Assembly: GCA_027563935.2 (NCBI GenBank)
Contig: CM050449.1
Coordinates: 89,380,371-89,444,370, forward strand
Length of the DNA: 64,000 nt
From: Costus lasius
Lineage: Eukaryota; Streptophyta; Magnoliopsida; Zingiberales; Costaceae
Direction of reading: 5' to 3'
The notes below the pieces were generated by a model that was not told the origin of the DNA, ran no database searches, and saw nothing but the letters and a program-made list of their open reading frames with translations. Positions 11,842-23,365 of the stretch are shown here, piece after piece. The translations under genes were made by a program, and so were the position numbers. Position 1 is the stretch's first letter, and every line of letters starts with the position of its first letter.

Positions 11842-13457
11842 CAGATGCCTTGTATTTTGATAGTATTTTCTAATATGATTTCATCTCAAAACAAAGCATA
11901 TCCTATCATTTTTATATCATAATCAGGCTTATTTACTTTCTTAGTATAGAATCTCTATTATTTCTTATATTTTTATAATTTTAGGTAAAATCACTCAATT
12001 CTGGAGCTTATTTGATGATTTTGAGGCCACCGAATGTTTCAGGCTGAAGAGACAAGTAAGCACAATAAATTTGAAGTTAAATAGAATTTTTTGTATCCGT
12101 CATTGCTACCCTGTGATGTGCTTCACAGCCATGATGTGAATTTTATAAAGCACCTTTTTATGGTTGAACCATGACGAGCCTGAACCAAAAATTTATAAGT
12201 TTTCGACTCAGCAAATCATGACTTGCCCATGACCAACTTCATGGCCATGATCGACAAGTCAAAAATCCACATAAGACTTCACAGACGGCCCATGACCAGC
12301 TTCACATCCATGATACAAAGGCCAGTTTTCCATAGAACACTTCACAGCTAGCCTGTGACCAGAGTCACAATCGTGATAAGAATCACAGTAAGCTACAGAA
12401 GACATCACAGCCTGGCCATGATGAACTTCATGGTCGTGTGTGATAGAGTCTGCAGAATGCGATTCTTCTTGTTTTTTGTAAGGAATTTGAAGCGGTTTTC
12501 GTGGGATTTCGTGGGGAAGATGAAGGGACACTTTCCTAGGAACAAAAACGAGGATATGGAGCCCTTACAGGGCATTGACTAGAAAATAAGGAGGCAACTA
12601 AGTGACAACAAATGAAGAAAAGGGGATTTTTGCTAGCAAAAATTTAGGCTCTTTCTAATCAATCTTGAGAGGATTGTTTGTAGTTTCTTCTTCATATTTC
12701 CTTCCATTTGTATTTTAATCCTTGGAACTTTGATTTAAGAATCTTGTGCTGAATAGAACCATCATGGCTGCTTAAGCCTTCTTATTCAAGGCATGGGGTG
12801 TAATCCTCTGTTTGGATCTTAATTTTGAACTAATAATGTAAGTGTTTTGTCTGATCTATCTTGGTGTATCTGATCTTTGCTTAGTTGTTTGCTTCTATTC
12901 ACTTTGGCCAAGTATTTACATGTTTAAAACATCGTGAAAAGGACTGAAAGATGAATCACAACATTGGAACTGTTTAGATCAAACTCATGTTATTCTATCA
13001 CGAAAGTAGATAGAATTCGCGCGAGGATAATTAAATTATCTTTGTGTTCATTGGGTCTATCTAGATCGGTAAGCCACGAAAGTAGAAGACTGACATGAAT
13101 AGATATTGGGTTATACTACTAAAATGGAGTAACCTATACTTTCGGATAAGTCCTTGAACGTTTTAGATTGATTACATTGTAATTATCATGTTCAAATCTA
13201 GATCTAGCATTGTGATGAACCCTAAAGTTCTGAATCTTCTCAAAATTGCAATCACCTCATAACTCTTGTTTAACAACTAGCCTAGCAAATTAACCTAGCT
13301 CATTTCAGTTTATTTTGCATCTCAAACCATACTTGGTCCCTCTAGCTATCAATAACATGATCTTTTCAGTACTTGCAATTTGTCCCTATGGGAATGATAT
13401 TTTATGCTACAATAGTGATTTGTGCATTTGCGGTGACGTTTGAAAAATAGAATAACA
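11842..13457 (+). mobile_element. Probable solo LTR of another Tat/Athila-like family
   Basis: Its layout matches the other gypsy LTRs here: a GGCATGGGGTGTAATCC segment (about 12790), a zone of 'cgaaagtag'-type repeats (13000-13090) and a terminus near GTGCATTTGCGG (13425-13436). Neither a plus-strand primer-binding site nor an internal region follows. The 7-bp repeat GTCGCAA flanks it at 11835-11841 and 13458-13464, which may be the target duplication, although the left end is not a clean TG. Between 12100 and 12460 it carries an irregular array of CATGGCCATGA / TTCACAG-type short repeats. Boundaries are tentative. Confidence 0.6.
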
Positions 13458-13464
13458 GTCGCAA

Positions 13465-13962
13465 TCTTCGCTACACTCGAATGGCATGACAATGCATTTT
13501 TTGTAGAGATGATGACCACAATTAACAGCTCAATGAAGAAGACCATAACAGGTTAGTAGGTTTGCTTGGATCACTACAATATTGAGTGTGCATGTCCAAG
13601 TCCTAGCACTTGATTTCATCCCTTATATATTTATAATGTTATTACCAGGAATGTAGCTCATATTCCCTTAGGTAGACCATAGTTCTATGATCTAGTTATG
13701 ATCTATTATTGTAAGGCTAATATTCATGACCATAGCATAATGGATCATTAAACAAAAGCAACTGTTGCCCACTTAATCGAGTCATAATTGCCCCAAACAA
13801 AGTTGGGAATGGGAAATCTTGTTGCTTCCTTCCTCAATTATGGGCACATAAAGGTTGATCGGATGCTTTTGGTGTTGAGTAGCAGAAATCAAAAATTCAA
13901 AAAGAAATAAAAAATAGAAAAAAGAAAATATGAAGAGAAATCACACATATGCATGGGATTTA
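13465..13962. other. Unannotated AT-rich stretch
   Basis: I see no coding exon, RNA gene or clear repeat boundary here. It may continue the old Tat/Athila-like remnant or be plain intergenic DNA. Confidence 0.4.
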
Positions 13963-14385
13963 AAGCCTGTTTGGCCTTGCTTCGAAGCTGATTTTAATCA
14001 GCTTTTAAGTAGAAAGCAGTTAGAAAACTGTTTGGTAATTGAAAGCAGAAGCAGAAAAAAGTAGCAAAAAAGTAGAAGTTGTGGAAGCTACAATTTGATG
14101 CTTTTACAGCTTCTGCTTCTCCAAAAAAGTAATTTACATAATTTTGTTTAAAACTTTAGATGTTATTATTTTAAATAATTTAAAATTTTAATACTAAAGG
14201 AAAATAAAATATATTATTATTTTAAATAATTTTAAAAAAAAAATATTTATTTATTATTTTAAATTTTGACATTAGTTAAAAAGTTATTAACCAAACATCT
14301 TATAAATTTTAACAGTGCAGCACAGTACAGTACAACGCAGTTTAGCACAATTATAAAGCTATTAACAGTGGGGCCAAACAGGCCC
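13963..14385. mobile_element. Tourist-like MITE
   Basis: Terminal inverted repeats: AAGCCTGTTTGGCC at 13963 and GGCCAAACAGGCCC ending at 14385. It is flanked by the trinucleotide TTA on both sides (13960-13962 and 14386-14388), the target duplication expected for PIF/Harbinger-derived Tourist MITEs. It is about 423 bp, AT-rich and non-coding. The right half contains 'cagtacagtacaacgcag', a kind of motif common in such elements. The left terminus seems to have lost two G to A. Confidence 0.75.
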
Positions 14386-15640
14386 TTAGAGCAATTAAGC
14401 TTCTGGGCCTGCTTATGGTTTTGCGGCCAGCAGAAATCAAAAAGCTGAGGCGTTTGGCCCTTCAGCATCTCTGTTCCAACCCACAAATTAGCTGCTTCTC
14501 TGAGAAGCAGGGGTGAAGCTGCTTCTCTGGCCCGCACTTGCATATGCTCAATAACCCTTATATGTAATAATAATTTTTTAGTAGTATAACTCATAATATT
14601 TTTAATAAATATTTTAATGATAGTTAATTATAAATTTAATCATATAATTTTTATCTTAGTAATTTTTTAATAAAAAATTATTTATTATAAATAGAATAAT
14701 CTAACCATAAGCTGTGCATCCAAATACCATCAAACTTCTTCAGCTAGTATCTTTTCAACTAACACTTCTTTAACCAGCAAAAGCTAAAAATAGAGGCTTC
14801 ATCCAATGGCTAATTAAATGTAGTCATTTGGATTTATTTTCTATTTTAACATTAGCATTTAATTGCTAACATATATATATTCTAATAATCCCTCATAAAA
14901 TTTTTTTAAAAAAATAGCTTCTTGAATATAATTAAAGTGCACTGAAAGACATAACAATTACTTAGTAAAAATATTTGCATTTGAAAAAAAAAAGATAGTG
15001 AACTAGTCTTAAACTATTTTCTTTTGATCCAGACTTCAATAAATTCTCACATAATACAAGGATTGTCCAATCATAAAGTTAGCACATTTTTTTTCATGCA
15101 TGTGTATCTTTATGAGAGCTTTTAATGGTTGTCTATGTCCTTAGTAGTAATCATATATGGACTCTATTGGATAGGAAGTTCTCTGCAAGAGAAGAATGTA
15201 GAGGCTCAACTCATAATAATTAACCACTTTGAAAATTTTTTCTTACCTCAGCAATAAGAAGTACAAAAATAATCCTCAGTAATAAGAGCGTAGAGTAACA
15301 ACTCTATCATATAAAAATTTGTGTATGCTATAGTGTTTTATAATTTTTATTTTTTAAAATACTTCTCAGCCAATCAATTAGCTTATTATTACCATAATGA
15401 ACCTTCTTCATGGATCTTCTATCACAAAGATTGAGTTACGACCACTAAGAGATCTATTTTATAACTAATCATATTCCTTTTGATACTTCTAGAATTATAT
15501 TTCTAAGTCTTTAGTCAAATTAATGGTTTTGTTGTGCTTAGTTTTTAGAACTTTTTGTAAGTTAAAGCTGTTCTATAGACTTTTGGCCCATTTTGAGCCA
15601 CTTGCCCATAGTTTTTTTGCAGGTGTGCCAGCCAAAATCA
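14386..15640. other. AT-rich upstream region of the LOG locus with a second MITE-like piece
   Basis: Positions 14395-14810 carry another inverted 'GGCGTTTGGCCCTT' end (about 14449) and 'agctgcttctctgagaagcag' hairpin sequence (14490-14515), which suggests a second, eroded MITE. From 14810 to 15640 I see only AT-rich DNA without exon-like composition. GC content rises after 15640 toward the LOG first exon, consistent with a 5' UTR and promoter. Confidence 0.45.
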
Positions 15641-16419
15641 AGACGCGCCCACATTTACAGTCTGTTTACAAGAATAGATGGAAGGTGGAAAGGATGGATG
15701 TCAAGGAATTTTTGGGCGTACGGATGAGGGATAAATCTCTCGTTTTCACGTCTGCCCGAATCAGGCGGATTTACGTGTCCTACCTCTTCGCCGGTCTTCT
15801 CCCGTAGACTCTTGTTTCTTGCCGCTGCTAGTCGCCCTTGCTCGCCGCCACTCCTAGTCGCCCCTGCTCGCCGCCACTCATCACCCCCGCTCGCCACCAC
15901 CCGGAGTGTGCCCTAATGGAAGTTGAGGCTCAGGCTCTCGTAGCCAAGAGGTCATCCTCCTCCTCGAGGTTCAGAAGGGTCGGTGTCTTCTGCGGCAGCA
16001 GCCCTGGGAAGAAACCCAGCTACCAGCTCACAGCCACCCAATTGGGCCATGAATTGGTGCATAATCTTCCTCTTGAACTTCATCTTCTTGTTCAGTTTTG
16101 CCCATTTCATTTTACCTGTACTGAATTCAATCAAGACGGTGCGGCATTATTTTCTCGCTTGTGGGTTTTGGTTGAGTATCGGTGAACATCTTTCCGGATT
16201 CGCTAGTTTTGGGTGTTCTTTTCATCTTCTGTATTCGGTTTTCAGAAGCTTCTCCGTGGGCGAGTCTGCCCATTGCTTGTTCTAGGGATATCGGTGGCTC
16301 GCAGACCCGCATCCGGTGACGTGCATTTTGTGCCAGTTCTATCCGTTCTAGGTATCATTGGGTCTTAGTTGGGCGTCGGGTGACGGTGAATCGTGCATTA
16401 GACCGGGTGTAGTGGAGCT

Positions 16420-17766
16420 ATGGGTGTGCCAGGACAAAAGTTCATCTCTGGGAAGGCAGCTAGGACGAAGGTGCAAATAGATGGCCAGGAAGGGCATGCA
16501 CGAACTGGAACCTCTCGAGGGGAGCAAAAGACTTGGAGCTCCCTCTTTGCGAAAACTAATGGAGGCGAGCCGCTATGTACGTTGTACCCTTCTGAGGTGG
16601 ATGTTAATGGTGATATTCTGGAGATTGAGGCGCCAGAAGACGAACTCTGAGTAATATCGAATTCTGGAAGCATACATTGGTGGGATATTTTATAGGCTAT
16701 AGGCCCAACTTCATCAGTTTGAAGCAGAGGGTAGTGCAATTGTGGAGTCCAAGGGGCGAGTTGGATGTTTTGACGCTCCCAATGGGGTTTGTCTTATTCA
16801 AGTTCAGCAACGAAGAGGACAAAGTGAGAGTTTTGGAAGGCGAGCCCTGGTTTTTCTTTGGAAAGATCATTTTTCTAAAATCGTGGAATCCTCTGGATGA
16901 CCTAGTTCGGGTGGACTTGCCGGCCATTCCGGTCTGGGTTCGTAATAAGAACTTGCCACTTAGGTGGTGGTCTGTAGGTATAACAGGAAAGGTGGCTAGT
17001 GCTCTCGAGAAGCTACTGTTTATGGACAAGGCTACGGCTACGAAGTCTCGTCTTGGCTTTGTGCGGGTGTGTTGAAATGGAAGCATGTGCTGCTACGGCT
17101 ACGAAGTCTCGTCTTGGCTTTGTGCGGGTGTGTGTTGAAATGGAAGCATGTGCTGGCTATCCCGAGTCCTTAACTGTGATGGTGAATGGGGAGGCGGGAA
17201 CCGATTTACAGTTTGAGTATGAGTCAGTTCCACATAGGTGCAGTAAATGCAATCAATTTGGCCACAGTTTAAACAGTTGCCCACACACGGTGCAAGGAGG
17301 GGAGAAATAGGTGTGGGTAGAGAAAACTGTTAGGCCATTGAAGGCGGGCGATGTGGCTGGTCCATCTGAAGCCGGGAGTGTAAAAGAGGTGGATAAAAAC
17401 AAGGAGAAAACTGCTCTAGTGATAGGAGCATATACTCTTAAAGCTGGCACACCAAGCAAATCCGAGGCTATCAGGAATGATAGTAGCCCGGAAATTGGAA
17501 TAATGCAGATGGGACAAAGTATGGGCCAGGAGGAACCGGTATTGGAGGAAGATGCTGAGATCTTTTCCCAAGATGAAGTGACAGGATGCGAGGAAGAGGG
17601 TAGGCACCGGCATGATTTTTGGGAGGATTCCACAGATCAAATTGATTTGCAGGGGTTCGTGGCTGTTCCTTCCAGAAGGAAGAAGAAAAAGAAGAATAAG
17701 AGAAGCATTACCAATCATTCAGACCCTAAGAGATTGAGTCCGCTGCTGGCCGAGGAATCATGTTGA
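16420..17766 (+). pseudogene. LINE ORF1 (DUF4283 and zinc-knuckle RNA-binding protein), broken
   Basis: The product would be the nucleic-acid chaperone of the L1 particle. The frame from 16420 (MGVPGQKFISGKAARTKVQ) stops at 16648. Frame 16677-17075 carries the DUF4283 core (GFVLFKFSNEEDKVRVLEG, then FFFGKIIFLKSWNP and PVWVRNKNLPLRWW). Frame 16999-17310 carries the CCHC knuckle CSKCNQFGHSLNSC (about 17239-17280). From 17311 the frame continues without a break other than a stop, with an acidic then Lys-rich tail (SRRKKKKKNKRS), and overlaps the ORF2 start by a few bases. A 61/63-bp tandem duplication at 17031-17154 causes one of the frame changes. Confidence 0.85.
17031..17154 (+). repeat. 61/63-bp tandem duplication inside LINE ORF1
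   Basis: Positions 17031-17091 and 17092-17154 are the same sequence, except that the first copy lacks one TG dinucleotide in GGGTGTGTTG versus GGGTGTGTGTTG. The duplicated piece encodes the KSRLGFVRVCVEME region. The first copy runs into a stop (GTGTGTTGA), so the duplication and slip together inactivate ORF1. Confidence 0.95.
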
Positions 17767-20700
17767 GCACGCCGGGGAATATTGCGAGTTGGAATGTGAG
17801 GGGTTTCAACTCGATAGCAAAGAGAAGGGAGGTGGACTGGTTAATAAAAAGTTACAAGATTAAGATGATAGCCATCTTGGAAACTCGTGTGCATGAAAGC
17901 AAGTGTGTCGACATTATAAATGCTATGTGGCCGGGATGGAGTTATACTACAAATTATGCGAAAATTCTTGGGGGCAGAATATGGCTGATTTGGGACCCAC
18001 AAATATATAAAGTGGAGAACCATGATGCATCCGACCAGGTGCTGATGGGGAACATTTATAATACACAGGGGGAGTTTCTATTCACCTTGGGGATCGTTTA
18101 CGGGTTGTATACGTGTAGGGAGTGCAGGCAGATCTGGGAGTCCCTTGCTCCTTAGATGGCCCAAGGGCCGGTGATCATCATGGGGGATTTTAACATGCTA
18201 TTTTCGCTAGAAGATAAATGTGGAGGCTCCATTCATAATGAGCAGGAGATCTTGGAGAATTTGGAAAAAAGTGCCAGTTGGAACATCCATGATGTAAAGT
18301 TTCGAGGGGTCCTTTACACTTGGTCCAACTCACAGGGAGGAGAGAATAGGATATCCTGTAAGCTGGACCAGGTGATGGCTACTAGGGAGTGGAGTGACAA
18401 GTTCTCGCGCGCCAAGGCTGTGTTCCTAAACCCAGGGATTTCTGATCATTCGCCGGCCCTTCTTTTATTTGGCGAGGAAGGCCCACGCAAAGGATCTAGA
18501 TTCAGATTTTTCAATTATTGGCTCAGGTACCCGCACATGTTCCAGGTGGTAAGGGAGAGTTGGGAGTCAAGCCGTACCCGGGGGACCCCCATGTTTATGG
18601 CTTATCACAAGATGGCCATGGTGAAACAAAGACTTAAGCAGTGGGCGAAGGATATGAGGGAGGATAAAGAGGCAAAGTTAAGGGACATCCAGCAGAGGCT
18701 TAATGGTATTCAACAGGGGCTCCAGGCTAATCAAGAGGATGTAAATCTAAAAGCCATGGAGAGAGAAGCTCAAAACGATATAAAGTTTTATTGGGAAGAA
18801 GAGGAGTCCGCGCTTAAGCAAAAGTCTAGAGAACTCTATATTTCATTGGGGACTCTAACACAGCCTATTTTTACAATCTAATGAAGACACGACGAATGAA
18901 AAACACTATCTCTACTATTAAAGATCTCCAAGGGGTGTTTGTGTCTGGTGATAAGGTCGGCTATGAAGCCTTGAAATATTTCCAAGGCATTCTTGGCCCA
19001 GAGATAATTCCAAAGGAGATTGTGGCGCCAGTAAGGAGAACTCTCTCTTCCTTGGCCACCAGTGTCCTTGATGCAGGTTTTACCAAGGAGGATGTTGAGA
19101 AGACTATCATGACAGCAAACATTTCCAAGGCCCCTGGGTGGACGGCTTCAACGCTGCTTTCTTTAAGTCTTGCTGGGGAACGATTAAGGATGATATTACC
19201 CGAGCTATTTATGGATTTCATGGAGCAAGGCAAACTTCTGAAGAGAGTTAACATAACATCTCTTTTGCTTATTCCAAAGGTTCCTAACCCTTCCTATTTT
19301 GCAGACTTTAGGCCCATCTCAGTTTGTCAATTGATGTATATGTTTATTGCGAAACTGTTGGCAAATCGCATACAGGCTGCCCTGCCGGAGCTAATAGATG
19401 GAAACCAATAGCGTTCATCCAGGGGAGATCCATTCACGAAAATATTATGATGTGCCAGGAAATTATGCATGACTTTCATAAGAAGGCAGGGGCTCCGCGG
19501 ATAGCGATTAAAATAGATCTTCATAAAGCATACGACTCGGTAAGATGGGATTTCATCGAAGGACTACTTAAGGCTTATATGTTTCCCCAGTGGCTGGTGG
19601 AGCAGGTATTAGCTTGTATCACATCACCAACGTATACAATTAATTTGAATGGACAAGATGTAGGGTTCTTTAAAGGAACCCGGGGTTTGCGCTAAGGGTG
19701 CCCAATGTCGCCTACCTATTCCTCCTGGTGATGCAATACCTTACCGATTTGATGCAAGAAAAATACTCGAGCAGGCTGCTGCATCCTCATAGTAAATGCA
19801 AGAAATTGGGCATAACATACCTTCAATTCGCAGACAATGTAATCATTTTTTGTGACCCCTTAGAGGATTCAGCCAGGGCTGTGATAGGAGTGTTGGAAAC
19901 CTTTTATCATAATGCAGGTTTGCAAATCAACAAAGACAAGTCACGGGTGGTATTCTCGGCTACATGCGGGCCTGACTTACAAGGCAAGGTTATATCGATT
20001 TTGGGAATCCCTAAGGGGACCATGCCTTTTAAATACCTGGGGGTTCCTATTACTAGCAAGCCGATTAAAGTGAGAGACTGTATGCCTCTTATTGAGAAAA
20101 TCACTAGGTACTTGTCGGCTTGGAGAGCCAAAGTTCTATCCTACGCAGGGTGGGTGGAGTTAATAAAGTCAATGTGTTATGGGAATATCATCTTCTGGTG
20201 TAGCGCCCTCAAGCTGCCGCAGGGAGTTGTCACGAGGATAAACACTATCCTGGCACACTTTTTGTGGTCGAGCAGAACTAATAGAGGCATGGCTAAGGTA
20301 GCTTGGTGCACTGTAACGAAACCTAGTGGGTTAGGAGGCCTTGGGATACATAATGTTAGTAAACTCAATAATGCCCTCCTTATGCGCCATATTTGGAACA
20401 TTGTGAGGGAAAAAAATTCATTATGGGTGAAGTGGATGCATGGAAGGTACTTACATTCTGATCCGGTGTGGTCCGTAAAACAGTCTCGAAGAATGGCTGG
20501 ACCGCAAGGAGTATCATGGAGATTCAGAGTGCGTGTATACAAATGATCGGGTATAAAATCATGAATGATACCTCAATTCGATTTTGACTAGACCCATGGC
20601 ATGAGTCTAAGATTTTAATTGATATGGTTGATGACATCCGGTTTGAGAATCTGCCTGGTAGGGGAGCACACCCGAACTCGTTGATTGTAAACAACAACTG

Positions 20701-21380
20701 GGTCATACCTATCCCAAGATCCTCCAGACTGCAGGATATATATGCTACATTCTCCCATATCCGGATCCACACTAACTACAATGTGGATCGAATTTTCTGG
20801 AGACCATCCACAAATGGGAGGTTTTCGGTTAAGTCAGCGTATGAAGGACAATATCAGGAGGAAGAGGTGACGTGGAAGGAAGTAGTATGGTATAAGGGGA
20901 GGATATCACGTTTTTCTTTTGTCATGTGGCTATTCCGTTTAAAGCGGCTGAGTACGCGGGCTAGACTTCTTACAATGGGATAGTGCAGGAATCTACGTGT
21001 GCGATGTGCAAACTACAACTGGAGACCCATGATCACTTATTCTTCCAATGCAATGTCACTATAGGTATGTGGAGACTTATTAAGGAGGTGTGTGGTCTGC
21101 GACTTGATGTAAACACCTGGACCGGCATGATGGGGTATCTTACACACGCATGGAAGAACGGGGATGCAATTCGAACCTACATGAACAAGCTGGTAGTCAC
21201 TAGAGCTATATACTACATTTGGTGATTCAGAAATGATACAATCATTGGTAACCACGTCACAGACATCAAGGCTTGGTTTAAACGCTTAATTTCTGATATC
21301 TGTGTGAAGGTGCGGAAGAGTTCTGGGGAGGCAAATAACCATATTCTCGAGCTACTCCACCATTGGGAATTATCCTGCTG
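17760..21380 (+). pseudogene. LINE ORF2: AP endonuclease, reverse transcriptase, zf-RVT; broken
   Basis: From 17760 the frame starts MLSTPGNIASWNVRGFN, the first endonuclease motif. LETRVHESK, IIMGDFNML, LYTWSNSQGGENRISCKLDQ and NPGISDHSPALL follow, all conserved AP-endonuclease blocks. The RT region has FRPISVCQLMYMFIAKLLANR, FIQGRSIHENIMMCQE, KIDLHKAYDSVRWDFIEGLL, then GCPMSP and the active-site box QFADNVIIF. The box normally reads FADD; the second catalytic Asp codon at 19836-19838 is AAT (Asn). The zf-RVT region (20820-21225) retains CAMCKLQLETHDHLFFQC. Stops at 18153, 19695 and 20543, and frameshifts near 18847, 19397 and 19715, make it non-functional. Confidence 0.9.
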
Positions 21381-22330
21381 ATTCCATGGATCGTTTTTTT
21401 GGATTCTTTGCACTGATTTTCTGGATTTCTGGTTTCCTCTATAGTACTGTCTCTTGGCGCATCTTAGGTGTACAGGTCCTTTGTGCAGGGAAGGGGCATT
21501 CAAGCGCTGTGTATTGCAAATGAAAGTGGCGGCCGCAGGTTCCAGCGATTAGACAAGGGGATTCGGAGGAAATTCACTCACGACTACCAATTCAAATGAA
21601 GGCATTAAAAGGATACACACAACTGGGGATTCAGAGCGTCCAATGTACAAATGCCCACCACATTTTGACGATGGGGAGCTACAGGTGACTAGTCTCTATG
21701 CGCCCAAGATATTTTCCTTTGGAGGCGAGAGCGCCGCGTGTACTCCTCTCCTTATTGAGTTTTCCTAGAGGGATGGTCCTCCTGGATGGCTACAGGAAGA
21801 AGCCGGAAAAATCCAATTTACAAAGACTGCGACAAGGCAATTGTAATGTTTTGATTGGAAGTGTATTGTGATGTATATGTAGATTGGTTGGTTTTGTGTT
21901 GGGTTGTGTGTTGGATCGAATGTTTTCACCTTCTTCTTCTTTTGTTTTGGTTTTTGGATAGTGGAGCCATGCAGCACAGGATCCGCGCGATAACTATTAC
22001 GGGGGAAAATCTGCCAAAATTTTCTAGGGGTTTGTGAGGGAGGAAGGGGATTGGAGTGGTTGTATAAAAAATGTACATATTCTTTTGGATTTATAGCATC
22101 TTATTCTTGCCTTTGGAAAAAAAAAAAAAAAAAAAAAAAAAAAATGAATCAAGACCTCTTCGCTTGATTTCTTTCTTTTTCTTTTATTTAAGATCTATTG
22201 GATTGGTGGAGATTCGTGGTCAATCTCATCCCCAAATGCTCTTTGTTTCTCTTTTCATTTGCAGGTGAATAGGAAGATTGATTTGGTTTACAGCGGCGGC
22301 AGTATTGGCCTCATGGGCCTCATGTTTTGA

Positions 22331-22799
22331 TGGTTATGTAAATATATTACTGTAAGCTCAATGAATATCAGTTAAAATTATTGGAATTTTACACAATTTT
22401 AATTTAATCTGAATTAAACAGCAGTTAAAAAGAAAATCATGTGAAAAACATTACTTAATATTTAAAATTGTTTGATTCATACATTTATTTTATATTTTTT
22501 TATTATATTTTTAAGTATATAATTATTAAATAATAATATTTAATACTATATAATTATTTTATAAGTATTTAATAATATTTAAATAAAATCGAGGCGTACA
22601 TATGTGGAATGTGGAACAACGACACTACAATCTTAGTAATCAAGAAAATGCTACTCACAGGATTCATCTACTTCATATGGATGGAAATGAACTATCAAAT
22701 CTTCCAAAATACAAGAAGACACTAAGGTCAATTACTCCAAGAATTATTTTCGATAATCATAGTGAAGATAACCCACCACGTCTCCATACGGAAAATGTA
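22331..22799. other. AT-rich DNA after the LOG break
   Basis: No continuation of LOG exon 2 (which would encode the family's SQAV..GGRHVIG stretch) is found here. The short frame at 22602-22805 has no recognisable product. The junction near 22321 is where the gene was cut, by deletion or by an element I cannot delimit. Confidence 0.5.
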
Positions 22800-23365
22800 T
22801 CGTGATGGCCTCCGGTGGATAAAGTCTAGATATACTAATATCCTTACACCAACCATGGCCTCCTATCGATGACGAGACAGGACCGACTGGTACATAATGT
22901 TTATCACCTCTTGCAGGGAGAAGATGCACCGGTGCAAACTGGAGATTAATCCAACAATTAAGGCCAAAAGTCAAATTTAACGTGAAGGCATCCAAACAAG
23001 CTATGCTAGAATGCGATATCAAGCCGGACTGCGAATATTGTTTGAGCATAATTCTGTAATATGAGTTTTGATTGCTCTGATGGTTTTTGTGGACTCTGAT
23101 ATCTCAATGTGTAGTTTTGCTAGGATGTTATGTTGGATGTCGCCTTACATTATAAAACTGTAAGCAGGGCTAGCGCATGATAGGTATAGGGGGAATTTTT
23201 GCCCCTTTTTTTTTTGAATATCCACTCTCTTGTAAAATTGGTCCTACTTGAACAATTTAGTTCTTTTTTGGTACGCAACACAAACGCTACATTATTTTCT
23301 TCTCTATTAATAAATTTTCTTACTTGCCTCAACAAAAAAAAAATAAAAAATAAAAAATATTACCT
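22800..23365 (+). mobile_element. Possible 5'-truncated LINE 3' end
   Basis: The segment ends with GTAAAATTGGTCCTACTTGAA, TTAATAAATTTTCTTACTTG and an impure A-rich tail (23332-23360), a layout common at the 3' ends of plant L1 elements. No RT motif is present and the 5' boundary is not visible, so the assignment rests on the tail and 3' UTR-like sequence only. Confidence 0.35.

Larger units (their letters stand above)
16138..22144 (+). mobile_element. L1-type LINE inserted in LOG intron 1
   Basis: A non-LTR retrotransposon of about 6.0 kb. It has a G-rich 5' UTR, ORF1 with DUF4283 and a CCHC knuckle, ORF2 with AP endonuclease, reverse transcriptase and zf-RVT domains, a 3' UTR and a 28-A tail (22117-22144). 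A 9-bp direct repeat AATCAAGAC lies immediately 5' (16129-16137) and just after the tail (22147-22155), giving precise ends and showing a nearly full-length insertion in the same orientation as LOG. Removing it leaves a normal-sized intron. Several stops and frameshifts make it non-autonomous now. Confidence 0.9.
15916..22330 (+). pseudogene. LOG: Truncated LONELY GUY (LOG) cytokinin phosphoribohydrolase gene, exons 1-2 only
   Basis: Intact LOG enzymes release active cytokinin bases from cytokinin riboside 5'-monophosphates. Exon 1 (15916-16056) begins [12 protein letters not shown] and holds [20 protein letters not shown], ending at QLGHEL. Exon 2 starts at 22265 after TTGCAG and continues in frame as VNRKIDLVYSGGSIGLMGL. 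This matches the family's nucleotide-binding start, except that the usual VYGGG is VYSGG. Family similarity stops at about 22321, and the frame hits TGA at 22328-22330, before the rest of exon 2. The later exons, including the PGGYGT-type motif, were not found in the window. Intron 1 (16057-22264) would be only about 190 bp without the LINE it carries. The gene is therefore a broken fragment. The start ATG (context CTAATGG) fits the family length; the ATG at 15838 is upstream GC-rich leader. Confidence 0.9.

Noticed and set aside
15838..15915. Upstream in-frame ATG of the LOG fragment
   Set aside because: The added residues are Pro/Ser-rich leader translation; LOG proteins start close to the RFRRV motif, so ATG 15916 is preferred.
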